A stretch of DNA of 64,000 nucleotides, from positions 24,982,089 to 25,046,088 of the forward strand of contig NC_065922.1 of the NCBI RefSeq assembly GCF_024586455.1, in the 5' to 3' direction. Source of the DNA: Bactrocera neohumeralis (taxonomy: Eukaryota > Arthropoda > Insecta > Diptera > Tephritidae). Shown piece by piece: positions 9,969 to 21,282 of this stretch; position 1 is the stretch's first letter; each line of letters starts with the position of its first letter. Under the pieces are notes generated by a model, which was not told where the DNA came from, searched no databases, and saw only the letters and a program-made list of their open reading frames with translations. The translations under genes were made by a program, and so were the position numbers.

Positions 9969-12758
9969 TTACAAGGCGGCAATCACTACCTGGAAGCCCA
10001 TGTAGACTGTTGCACCCAAAGCAACGAAGAATGCCAATGCGCGACTTGGTTGTGGTACAACAACAACAGCGTAGACAATTGTGTGCACAATGCGCGCAAT
10101 ACCCACAGCGCGGAAGAGATTGATGGCCAGACCAGGGGTTGGATCGATCAGCACGTAGAGGAAACCAATCACGAAGAATGGCAAAATGTTTTCCAGATCA
10201 TTACGATGAGCTCTGAAGGTCAAAGTATACAAAAGCCGTTTATAGCATAAGATTAACAAATGCACTTATTTACATACCTGCGCACGCGTTCAACATCGGG
10301 ATTATCGAATTTCACTTTAAGACGTTTGTCCATCAAATCCTCGGGGTTGGCGAAGGTCTGCAAAGACGAAAAATGTGTTTCGGATTGAGTGAGTGTTGCA
10401 AAATACTTATTTAGACTTCGGTTTTGTGGACAACTAGTTTCAGATATAAGCACTAACTCATATTAGCACTAAATTACAGTCAAAAATATTTCAGTAGTAA
10501 ACAATTTAAATCGCTAACTACTAACGTTTTTTATGTTATTTCGTAATCCTCAATAGTCGGAAGTATAAATAACATGATTGCTCTATTTATCTCTGGAGAA
10601 CGAGTGTTCTCGTAACTATTGTACTTCCACTTCTTCAGCCAACAGACTTAATTTTGTTGACGATTTCTTTTTTATTTCTCTTTCTAATCAATTTAATAAA
10701 ATTTATATGGAAAATTTTAATCGATTGAGAGTGAACTATTGCCTACATTTAGGAGCGTTGTCGAATGATCAAACTTTATTAAATTTACGTTTCAGCTGAA
10801 ATAATCTCTATTAAAATTTTAAAGTCAAGCTAACATGGCATCGTCTTAAGGAATTTCCGGTTAATTTTTAAAGAGACTTGGAAAACTCATATCGTATTTT
10901 TCGCGAACATTTTTCTGTTATTTGTACTTTTACATTCATAAATTGTTAGTGGTTTTTTTCATATTTTTTTAGCTGAGAATATCCATATTTTTTGGAGATA
11001 TAAGCATAAGAATGAATAAGGTAAAGAAATATACTAAGAGAGATAGTTATTAAAGGCATTTATAATATCCAGAAGGAATTAGAAAAAAAAATTTATGAAT
11101 AATAATTTTGATGGAAGTTTATTATGAATTAATAAAACCTAAATTGGAAATTGTTGCCATTTTTTATTTCATAATTATTATGTTTTATAAAAGATCTTAT
11201 AAAAGACTATAAGCTGAGACTTTTTTATAATGAAATGTTTTGTTAAGGGGGTATTCTCATGTAATCACTTCGAAAAATCGATTTTTTTTATAGTTTGTGA
11301 AAAATTCAGACCGAAATTCATAAGTTACAGCTCATAGTCGCCGACGTGTCGTAAGCGACTGTCTACCAGGCGCCATGACAAGTCTGCAGCTGCTACGTTT
11401 CTAAACGCATTTTTCTCGAATCATCATTTTCTGAAACTGTCATGGTCCTAAAAAAAGTATTCAACCGATTGCTTTAAAATTTACATATGTTCTTCTACTC
11501 ATTTATAGTTATCGTCCCTACCAGAATTGTTTATTTTCGAAAATATTTTCATATTTTTTTTAAACGATTTTTGACGAAAAAACAAGATTTCGTGACTTTT
11601 TTTTGAAGTTCGACAATTTTTTTTTAATGAAATTGATTATATTTGGTAGGAACGATAGCCGCAGAACTACTGAATAATAATCCATTCGATTTTTTTATTT
11701 CAGACAACATGAACAGCCGCTATCACCATTACCAGTGAACTACTTTTTTTTGTTGGGGACTACTTTTATTTAAAAAAAATATATATTAAAAATGTAAAAA
11801 ACGAAAACAAAAAAAATTTTTTGTACATTTCAAAATACAAATAAAAATATTTTAAAAAATTAATATTATTGAATTTTGTTGTCGCATAAAAAAATTTTCC
11901 TAAAAAGTGGTAAAATGTATGCGTTCACATGAGAGTAAGAAATATTCTGTGCAATGGCAACTCTTTACATTTTTAACCTTTTTAAATTATATTTGATATA
12001 TAAAGGAATTGACAAGTCTAAGTGAATAGCCTTTACTGTTAAATATTTGCTTTTGGCGTGCCTTATGCTGTAAATTGTATACGAGTACATATACTTATAC
12101 ATATGTACATACAAATATAGGTTATTGTATATCGTGTTTGTGAACAAAGCTTTCAAAGCCTAAGAGTAAAAAATGAGAGAGCGTGTAAAACAGTAAATGC
12201 ATTTTTTAACTGAACGCGTACAAAGTCTTGCATATCATTAATATTTACACAGTACTTACATTTACATTTGCATTTGTTTATTGTACACATGAAAAGTCAT
12301 AATGGATCATAAAAAAGTCTAAACAATTTATGACAAACTGCTTACCAACATTTGCTTATAGGTTAAGTCTCTACGCAAATATAATTGAAAATATTTTCAA
12401 TTCGACTTTAACCTCATCGCTTTCTAACCGAGATGACGGTGCAGTATTTCTTTCAAGATAATGAATATTCATGTTTTTCGCTAAAAATTTACGTAAATTT
12501 CTGCTATATATCATACATACTTACATATAAGAGAAAATAACGTTAATTTATATCATACATACCTACATCTAACAGAAATCAATTAACTTTGATGAATATT
12601 TTTTGTAATACTTGCACTGATTTACGTACCTTTGTCCGGTAGCGTTGAATTGCCGTCAGCAATGACATGAACAAAAGTTTCAGAACCAAAACTGCCGACC
12701 AGAAGACATAAGCACTGAATACTTCATTATCAAACGATATCAAATCTTTTGCCGCCAT
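9969..12758 (-). CDS. Mgstl: MAPEG-family microsomal glutathione S-transferase 1-like, copy M2
   Basis: Three exons: 12630-12758, 10278-10357 and 9969-10212 (129, 80 and 244 nt), encoding 150 residues. Starts MAAKDLISFDNEVFSAYVFW. Helix 1 lies at about residues 11-36. The cytosolic loop in exon 2 contains NPEDLMDKRLKVKFDNPD, and the signature VERVRRAHRNDLENI (about residues 65-79) is the family's glutathione-site region with Glu66, Arg67, Arg70, His72, Asn74 and Glu77. Three helices follow to the C terminus (GFQVVIAAL). By resemblance to fly Mgstl it should be an ER/mitochondrial glutathione transferase/peroxidase for detoxification and lipid-peroxide repair. All signature residues are kept, so this is the best candidate for the ancestral-function copy. 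Junctions are gtacgt and gtatgt donors with cag acceptors. A possible polyA signal lies at 9780-9785. Intron 1 (2.3 kb) holds a TIR element. Confidence 0.93.
11246..11940. mobile_element. ~695-bp non-autonomous TIR-type element in intron 1 of M2
   Basis: The left edge reads GGGGTATTCTCATGTAA and the right edge, on the opposite strand, CTTACTCTCATGTGAA, so the ends are imperfect inverted repeats. The interior (CGACGTGTCGTAAGCGACTG, then oligo-T/oligo-A blocks) is unlike the surrounding intron and has no open frame. Exact ends and family are not resolved. Confidence 0.5.
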
Positions 12759-13234
12759 TTTACTTTGACTAAACTTCTTTAATTTTCTGGAAAAATATAA
12801 AAATATTTACGACCGGTTAAATTTACTGATCTATTGCCTTAGGAATCAACTGTCCAACTAATTTTAAGTTGACTCTGAAAAATTTGTCGTTGACTTGCTG
12901 AATCTCCAGTGAGCTTTTGATAGTAGTTTATATGTACATACTACTGTATATATGAGTTGTAGGTATATTTACTAGCGGCATATTTACTATCTGCTTTGCT
13001 TGACTCCCGTAGAGCATAAGATGAGCAAGTTCTCAGAGTAATATTTGCCTAGTCATTGTACATTGTACATACATACAAGAATATTTATGAGTTTTATACA
13101 ATAAATATTTATGTATTTTTCACAGTTTCTAATCAAAAAATCTATAAATATATGAATGTACTAACATAAGCTTTTAGGTGTAATCATATCGATATCAAAT
13201 ATCACCGAAAATTTGTCAATCGATTATAATATCG

Positions 13235-13460
13235 GCGTTCTCTTGACGAGATGACGGTGCAGTATTGGTCCCAAGTGGCATATTCATGATTTTAGATAAA
13301 GATGTTTGATGATTTCTGTACATAGTACATACATATATACATATGTATACTAATTATTATAATATTATAAAGATTTTTAAAACCAAAACTGCCGACCAGA
13401 AGTCATAGACACAAAATACTTAATTATTGTAGGTTATCAAATGATCTCGCGCAAAACATT
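13235..13460 (-). pseudogene. Relic of a fourth MAPEG exon 1
   Basis: At 13378-13458 the minus strand matches M2 exon 1 around the start (GGTCGGCAGTTTTGGTTTT and the TTTGATAA block), but the frame meets a stop early and the reading frame is lost. About 120 bp away, GAGATGACGGTGCAGTATT (13248-13266) recurs exactly at 12430-12448 in intron 1 of M2. The exon-plus-intron unit was therefore duplicated and then decayed. The mariner at 13466-14541 begins immediately beyond the relic start codon. Confidence 0.65.
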
Positions 13461-13465
13461 GGGTA

Positions 13466-14541
13466 GTAAAAAAAGTCTTTTCGTAGTTTTAATCAAACTT
13501 CAACTTATTTTTTATATTTATAATGAACTTTAATGAACCAAATATGTACCACTTTGATCGACCACTTTTTGCTATTTTTCCGCTAGAGACATTATTCCAT
13601 CAGTGTAAAACTTTTCTGGTTTCTCGCCGAAAAACTGGGACAAGTAATTTTTACTGACTTCTCTTGAAGCTAACTTTACTGCATTAAGGGAGTTCTGCAC
13701 CGAAAGAAATGGTAGTCCGATGGTACAAAATCAGGGTTATATGGTGGATGCAACAAAACTTCCCAGCCAATCTCTCCCAGTTTTTATGAGTCATCAAAGA
13801 TATGTGTGGTCTCACGTTGTCCTGATGGAAGACGAAGCCCTTTCTGTTGATCAGTTCTGGCCTTTTTTTCGATTGCTTGCTTCAATCTCATCAGTTGTTG
13901 ACAGTAAAATGTAGAATCAATCGTTCGATCAGGCTGGAGCAGCTCATAGTGGATGATTCCTTTCCAATCCCACCAAACACTCAGCATAACCTTTCGAAGC
14001 GTCAATTCTGGCTTTGCGACCATTTGTTGAGCTTCACCACGCTTGGACCATGATCTTTTTCGCACATTATTGTCGTATTTGATCCACTTTTCGTCTCCTG
14101 TTACCATTCGATTCAGAAAGGGTTCGATTTCATTTCGTTTCAGCAAAGAATCGCAGATGTTAATTCGGCCCATTAAATTTTTCACAGACAATTCATGTGG
14201 TATCCAAACATCGAGCTTCTTTTTGTAGCCATCCTTTTTGAAATGGTTCAAAGCCATTTGATGATGAATGTTAAGTTCCTTAGCGATGTGTTGGCTGCTT
14301 ATGTAACGGTTCTGGTCAATCTTATCCAGAGCGAGGTACATCTTTCACATCGAAATTTCCAGAACGGAAGCGAGTAAACCATTGTTGTCCTACATGAAGT
14401 GATACAGCATCGTCTCCGTAAACTTCACAAATTTCATTGATGGCTTGCGTGGCATTCTTCCCTTTTTTATACATAAATTTCAAAATTTAGCGAATTTTTT
14501 CATTATTTCCTCATTTTTGAATAGCTGTAACTTTTTTCGAC
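13466..14541 (-). mobile_element. Mariner element with degenerate transposase
   Basis: A 185-codon open frame (13784-14341) encodes a mariner transposase core: KIDQNRYISSQHIAKELNIH (helix-turn-helix), WIPHELSVKN, the first catalytic Asp in MVTGDEKWI, then VMLSVWWDWKGIIHYELL and YCQQLMRLKQAI. The expected HQDNARPHT motif with the second Asp reads GQRETTHIF, so the catalytic residue is lost and the frame then stops. The left end GTAAAAAAAGTCTTTTCGTA follows a TA; the right end is eroded. Parent-type copy for the MITE at 6258-6633. Confidence 0.85.
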
Positions 14542-14814
14542 TTCCCCGAATTTAAATTTTTTTAGTTAAATGAAGCTTAAAGTCTCACTGTTCACCGTTC
14601 CTGCTGTTCCTATAAAACTCGAATCTCAAAAATATTCAATTCCAAGTTTTTTTATATTTTTTTTATTAAAAATACACCTCTTTCCAAAAATGTTTGCATA
14701 AAAATGATCGAGTTTCTTATACTATATATTACAATCGACTACATGATTCCCGTTATTTGTCTAACTCTTACTTTAAGAAGAAAGCTTTGACGTCTTTGCC
14801 TCACATTGACGCTC

Positions 14815-17417
14815 CTAATACACGGCTCGAGCTACTTCACAAGCCATGTAGATGGTGACGAAGACGGTGACAAGAAAAGCTAAGAGTCGACTCGGTTGTG
14901 GCGCTGGAACAATGGCGTAAACACAGGTGTGTAAAATGCGTGAGATGCCCACGGCTCGGAACAAATTGATGGCCAAAGCAGCACTGGGATCTAGCAGCAC
15001 ATACAAGAAGCCAATGGTGAAAAACGGCAGAATGTTTTCCAAATCGTTGCGGTGTGCTCTAAAGAAGTGTTAAAACAAGTGAAAATTTCTCAAATAAAAT
15101 CATATTTCAAGGGCTTACCGGCGTGCTCGCTCCACATCTGGATCGTTATACTTCACCTTGAGACGTTTGTTGAGTATATCCTCTTCGTTGATAAAGGTCT
15201 GTAAAGATATCAAGAGTTGAGCATTCAAATGAAATGAACGAAAGTCGCCTATTCGATTTTCTGATAGAGAAAGTACTTGTAAAATATGGGCTGAATAATA
15301 TTTTATCTTTGGTAAGATCCCGACACATGACATTCCAACCAATCGTTCTATAATTAAGTGGTCGATAAAACAATCAATAAAGAATTGGTCCGAGGTATTT
15401 CTCTTCTAGGGAATCGAGCGCATCATGAGAGCTTTACTACACATCTCAAAAAACGAAAAAAATGAGAAGCTCTTCATTTCCAGAGGGTGAATTTTTCTCT
15501 TTCTTTAGTAGTTAGACGCAAGTTACCGACTTTATCTCGTTATGAACAAGAACAAAAATGGATAATAATAGATGTAGCTGTATATCGAGATTTGCAAACA
15601 AAGTTTCTTAGAACTATCATATACCCTTGGATACTGACTTCATTATTACTGCACTGACCCAGGGCGAGAGCAAAAGTCTATTCGTGGTCCATAGGGACTT
15701 ATGCAGGGTTTGCAAACGCTTAGAAAAGGGCACCACTAGGGCAGTCACAGGGTCCATTAGTACCTCAGCTGCAGTACTTTGAATAAAATAAGGTGACAGG
15801 GAATCATCTTAGCACTTCTTTCTTTAATGTTTGTTTTGTGACACTAAAGCTGAAACACCATTTCTTAAACGACTTAAGTAAACTATCCGGTATCTTTATA
15901 GGTCGTCCTATTAGAATTGAGCTTGTGTGATCATTTATAAAATTGCTATACCACAAAGGACACGTTGGATATCAGAAGAATGAACTGCTCTATTCTAAAT
16001 ATCTCCAGTCTTAGTATCTTAACTTAATCTTACAGATCATGTGCTCAAACATGAAATCAGCTAGATCAGAAAGATTGTGGCTAAGTATGATTATTTGATG
16101 GAAACATCTTTGTTGACTTATTTTGGTGGCAAAAATCATATTTACGTGACTAACACCGACTAATCAATTGCAGTCCCTTACAAATATGTAAAACTTGCTA
16201 GAGAAACGACAAATGATTTTCTTTAAGTACATAAAAAAAATTCAACATATAATACATACACATACATACATATATGTATAATGCGTATATTTGTAGAAAG
16301 CTTTGCTGGTTTTTTTCATTTCTGAGTACGCCGGCCGGCATTTATGGTAGAAACGAACACCTGCTTTGATAACATATAAATATAATATACATAAATACAC
16401 CCATACATCACTTAAAGCTCGGAAATATATACATTTTTTGTCGATAAGTGTAATCGCGTCGACACGAGAGAGCCAAGAAACGCGAGAAACACGAAACAAG
16501 AGAAACAAAGAAGGTGAGGTAGGCAAATCGGAAACTTCTCGCATATGGAAATGTAAATGCCGAGTAACAAACCATTAATGCTAAGTAAAAAATGTTGAAT
16601 GTTGATAGTATATAAATATGTATATAATTGAATAATCATTACAATAATCACTGTGATTAGCTTGCGTATGAGCTGCAGTTGTGATAGCTTAATAAAAAAA
16701 TTATAAAATATACATTTGAAAATATTAAATAATTATAGAATAAACGAGAGTAAAAGGCGGTTTGATTTGACAAAGCTTGTGTTAACTACAGTAGCAGAGA
16801 TAAAGTTGTTATAAGGTCATATATACGTACATATATAAACGGCGGGATTATGATTGTGAAGAATGTAGTTCTAATAGACTTAAACGACGAATGCACTTTA
16901 CGTACTTCAGAAAAACAAGAATATACTATACACTAATAATAATAAATAATTATAATTATTTGGCATAGAAAAAGTCTTACCACTTTTTGCCCATTGTAAA
17001 TTCCTTATATTCTAAGAAATTTTAATGTTGTAATCATATGAAGAAATCTACCTATAATTTGGCTACAGAGGTCGTGGACTCGTTGGACTACTTTTTGTGG
17101 GTGTACATCTAGACAATAATCTAATCAGTCGTAAGCGAAAGACTGGCTGGAAAGTCTGACCAGATTGGATAATAAAAAATTATCACATTCCTAAATTTCA
17201 TAAAATGAGACCAAGCGATTAGAATTTTTGTTATTTCATTAACTTTGCTGTTTTTCACCTTTGAAAAATACCTTCTACGTACCATTGTCCTGAAACGCAT
17301 AAATCCCGTCAACAGCGACATGAATAACATTTTCAACACTAAAATTGCGGACCAGAAGAGATAAGCTTTGAAAACATTGTTTTCCAGTGTGAGAAGCTCG
17401 AGTGCTAGTTTAGCCAT
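14815..17417 (-). CDS. MAPEG-family microsomal glutathione S-transferase 1-like, copy M3
   Basis: Three exons: 17283-17417 (135 nt, 45 codons), 15119-15198 (80 nt) and 14815-15058 (244 nt), with a 459-nt frame giving 152 residues. Starts MAKLALELLTLENNVFKAYL and carries helix 1 in exon 1. The loop reads NEEDILNKRLKVKYNDPD and the signature DVERARRAHRNDLENILPFF is complete. Exon 3 has the other three helices and ends EVARAVY. It is clearly more diverged from M1 and M2 than they are from each other, with two extra N-terminal residues, so it is the older paralogue of the tandem. A minus-strand AATAAA (14662-14667) lies about 150 nt after the stop. Expected role as for M2: membrane glutathione transferase/peroxidase, with substrate preference unknown. 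Confidence 0.9.
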
Positions 17418-19559
17418 TTGTGATTTCTAAATTTTATGTACTTATGTATATTTACAGAAAAATGTTTCAGAACAAAATAGTAGAAAATATTTTCTGTAAA
17501 TTTTTTATATAATGCTGTTCGTTCAAAATAATATTTATATAATCACACTTTGTCAACAAATCACGAATTCACTTTTGTTTCGCAAAATCAACAGTTTCGT
17601 TTGAAATCCGCAAATGCACTGATTGAATACTAATGAACAAATAGTTTTCCAGTAGTTAATCACAAAGTTGAGAGGAAAACTTGTTTTCATGCATTTCAGA
17701 TTTCCGAAGCATTTATGGAAGCTTTGTAAATATTGCCTAGTAGTAAAAAAACTTGTTAGGTTATCACAGCTAAACTGTGGCTACATTCAATGCATTTTAT
17801 AGAACACTTTAAGAACATTTTACGTATTTAATGATCCAGAGCTTTGAGCTTAAAGTACGAATATACCATGCTTTACAAAAAGTTAAAGTTCCAAAAGTTG
17901 TCGCCAAAGAGTTAAAACTAAAAGGCTGCAAGATACTCCAATGAAAGCTGGTACTACTTTCTTTCGGGAATATTCGACATAACCAGGTTTAAAATAAGGA
18001 TTGTAATATATTTATTTTTTCATGAAGCCAGACCCCTTATTATTGATTATTTACTTGAGATACACCAACAGAAAGGTCTTTTTTAGTCCTTCAATATTGT
18101 GATCAATTTTCATATCCAATCAAATATTTTAAGCTGAATGGATAAGACAAGCGAAACTTTTCTAAAAGCTATGCAAATTGAGGATCTTATCAGCATTAAT
18201 AAATAGCATGGATTGCAAATTGTCCCCAAAAAATATCGCTCAACATCTATTCTACCAAATGTCCATAAAGAGCACACGCACCCACCTATCGCTTTTTATA
18301 ATTCATGACCTGCCCTCATATAACATAAAGTGTTGGCACTCTTATACATGTTAGCTACACAAATAAAGCTCAATGAACTTTTTTATTTAAGTATGCAGCT
18401 TTTCGTTGTATAAGAGCTTTAAGCTTGCTACACTGTAAATAATAAAGTTATATATAAACACCCACCCACCCATCACCCACAGTTGTCATAGATATGCTCA
18501 GAAAAGATTAGCAATTGAAAAGCTCGACCTGAAAATACACTATATGACCAGTTTCGTCTAATAACGTACTGTGTTAAATTTATGATATTTTACTTGCAAT
18601 AAAATATCTCAAAGGATCTCTGATATTTACATTTAGCTCACAGGAAGGATGGAGTTCTTCTAAATCTTAGATAGATGGGTTTTAGAGGAGGGTACGGTTT
18701 GGTTTTGACTGATTTGGGGTCCGAAATCACGTATTTTAGGGACACTATTGATTTTAAGATTTTTTGATAATATTTTTTGATTCTTAAGTTATCTATAATA
18801 AAGTCATAGATGCTGATGGTATTCAAATAGAGTAGTTTGAAAGTTTTTCTGTTTGTGGGATGGTTTCGCCATTTCTCGAACCGAAAATTGTAAATGAAGA
18901 GTTTCATAATTTTTGTAGCAAAAATTTTTTAATTTCGGCTCAGTTTGGCATTTAAGGCTAATGTCAGAGTGGTAGCGAAAAGCGATGCTATAAGATGACG
19001 GTACTTCTAGCTACATGTGTCAGCTTATGTAAATCTCGGAAAATTACAGAGTGAAAGCGAACACAAAAGCGGCTTTCGGCGACCTCAAGAGGCAAAGCGA
19101 TAAAGCAGGTTTTGCTGTTTTGCTGTTTTTTGTTTTCTTCTTTGATGTTTTGTGTTTTTTTTTTTGTTATTATTAATTTATCACGTTGAAGTAGAGTACT
19201 TAAAAAATTTGTGGAATTCTTTTTAGGATCTGGTGAAATTAAATTAAGAACTTAGTGTATAAAGTATTTTCATGTGTGGACATAAAATGTATCTGGATAT
19301 TGGCGCAGTTCTAAAAATAAGATTTTTAATGCACTATTTACATTCATTTGTTCTTTAATTGGATGCATTCCAAGACATGTTAATCTCATCTTTCGAGATA
19401 TTAAACTATTCATCTCAAAACACCGTGTAACAGCTCGCCTCGCTTTGTTGTTTCCACTCGGACATCAACCTAAGACTTTTTATCTAGAGTTGCCGATGAC
19501 TTGCCCTTGAATTTATGGCAATTTTTCATATCAAAATATTTTGGTATTTAAAGATATCG
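17418..19559. other. Intergenic DNA between M3 and the next transposon relic
   Basis: No exon or RNA gene recognised. Open frames (for example 18638-18907, minus) are AT-rich with no family features. A block at about 18960-19100 (GTAGCGAAAAGCGATG..., GAGTGAAAGCGAACAC...) is locally GC-richer and may be part of a dispersed repeat. Confidence 0.5.
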
Positions 19560-19816
19560 ATATTCCCTACTTTTTTAAAGATAATTCAAAGAAATTTCAA
19601 ATTTATTGGGGAATGTTTGTCATCATTCGAAAGAACATTCTTTGGCATGTCGTTTTGAAAGTTTATCTCTTTCAAATGTTGGCCGCGGATACGTCTTAGA
19701 TGGTCCATTAGTTGAGTCCAATTTTCGATGACTAGTTCGAGCATTTCGATTGGTAACTGGCGAATAACATGCGTGATGTTGGTAAACCTCCAAACATCTC
19801 TTATCGAACAAGGCAA
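19560..19816 (-). mobile_element. C-terminal fragment of a DUF4817-type transposase
   Basis: The minus-strand frame reads QLPIEMLELVIENWTQLMDHL-RIRGQHLKEINF, the closing segment of this transposase family (IPxEMLxRVxxNWxxRMDHLxxxRGxHLxEIxF). The low-coordinate edge CCCTACTTTTTTAAAG resembles the element's terminus, also seen at 42237. The catalytic part is absent. Confidence 0.75.
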
Positions 19817-21282
19817 CTCTTAAGATGGTATAACCTCAATATTACTCTAATAAAAGTCAGTTGCTGAATACGTTCTTCCATTCAAAGTTAGCCCTACCCG
19901 CAATTATTTGACCTAATTTCATTTGCTTAGGTCATAATGCGCTTACATCACGGTCCTTAGGGCTATATTTCGAGCAAAGTTCTAATTCGTGTTCATATGA
20001 CGAATAACTGACTCATTACCTATTTAAGCATAAGTACATACACTCATGCTCTCACATATAGGTATATATGTATGTATGTAATTATAAATGCAAAAAAGAG
20101 CTATTTACAGTATGTGTTCTGTTTGGAATTTTGAATCACATCATTTGCGCTGCGTAAACAAATTATAGAACCATAAATTAGCGCATTCACATGAAAGTCA
20201 CATACGAGTCGCCTAGTGAGCCATGTGTCTACTGTGGATTCCTAAGGTACGCACAGCCATTAGCGGCACAACAAAAGCTGGCACAAATTCTAAACAAAAG
20301 TAGCTAAATAATTGTGCCATAGTTGTGTGTGTGTATGTTTGTTTGTATGTATGTATGTACAAACTGTGTCAAAAAACGGCATTTTAGAACGAATTAGTAT
20401 CTACTTTGAGCATTGATCACTTTAGACTACTTTTTGCGCCCAATTTCGAAATCTTTTGCATTGGGAATAATTGTTCTTAGCTACTTAATCATGAAATTAT
20501 TTTCTACATTAAAGTGTGGCAATCGCGTTGGGAAAACAAAAATATTTTTCTGTTGTTTTTTTTTTATTTGTTTTGATGTTCGACTCTTCTTCCTTCATAT
20601 GCTTGAGACGCGCTGTCTGCCACTCATATTCCAAACCCAATTTGTTTTTTTGGTTTTTTTGCTGATTTCAAGTGCCTTCGTGTGCTCTTTTCTGCTTGCA
20701 GCTACCCCCTAAAATGCGCTTCTTCTTCTTATCTCTTTGTTTTTTACTCTAGCAGCGCTTCCACTCAACCCATCAAGCTATTCCATCGAAAGCCACATGC
20801 GGCTGCCTCGATCCACTGCGCACTCATATGAAAAGCGTATTTCCTTCCTAAAGTGTAATTAATTAATGCTGGCCACTATCATCATTGGTCCATCATCTGC
20901 CTGCTTCGTTCATTCCACTGCCTCATTACGGCCGTTGTAAATACTAAAAATGATTGTTTTCGTGTTGCAGTCGCAGATAAATAAGTGAATGGAATGTTTC
21001 GAGCATAATTCCATACATTTCCAATTGTAATTTGCCAATCTGTCGATTATGTGTAACGCCAAATGGTATTCGGGTACCTCGATTTACAGCTACGACTCTC
21101 AACAGTTCACTTTTTACCTTGGATACGCTCGTTTCGGTTCTCTCGTCGAGCTCGGTTTATTGGCGAATGGTGTAAAAGGATATGTGAACGGTTGAATTAT
21201 TAGATTTGTTTTTACAAAATAGATTGTAGTAGCTTGCATTTCTGGCATTAGAACTCCGGCGTAGTGGCTCGAAGCGAGAAAA
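19817..21282. other. Intergenic DNA upstream of gene A
   Basis: Contains CATA/TATG-rich microsatellite patches (20040-20080, 20320-20360) and, from about 20730 to 21180, a GC-richer stretch that may hold the 5' UTR or promoter of gene A. The 99-codon open frame 20413-20712 is a Phe/Leu-rich translation of T-rich DNA and is not supported as a gene. Confidence 0.45.

Noticed and set aside
13784..14341. 185-codon open frame as a host gene
   Set aside because: It is a mariner transposase core (TGDEKW, WIPHEL) with a damaged catalytic motif, so counted as mobile element.
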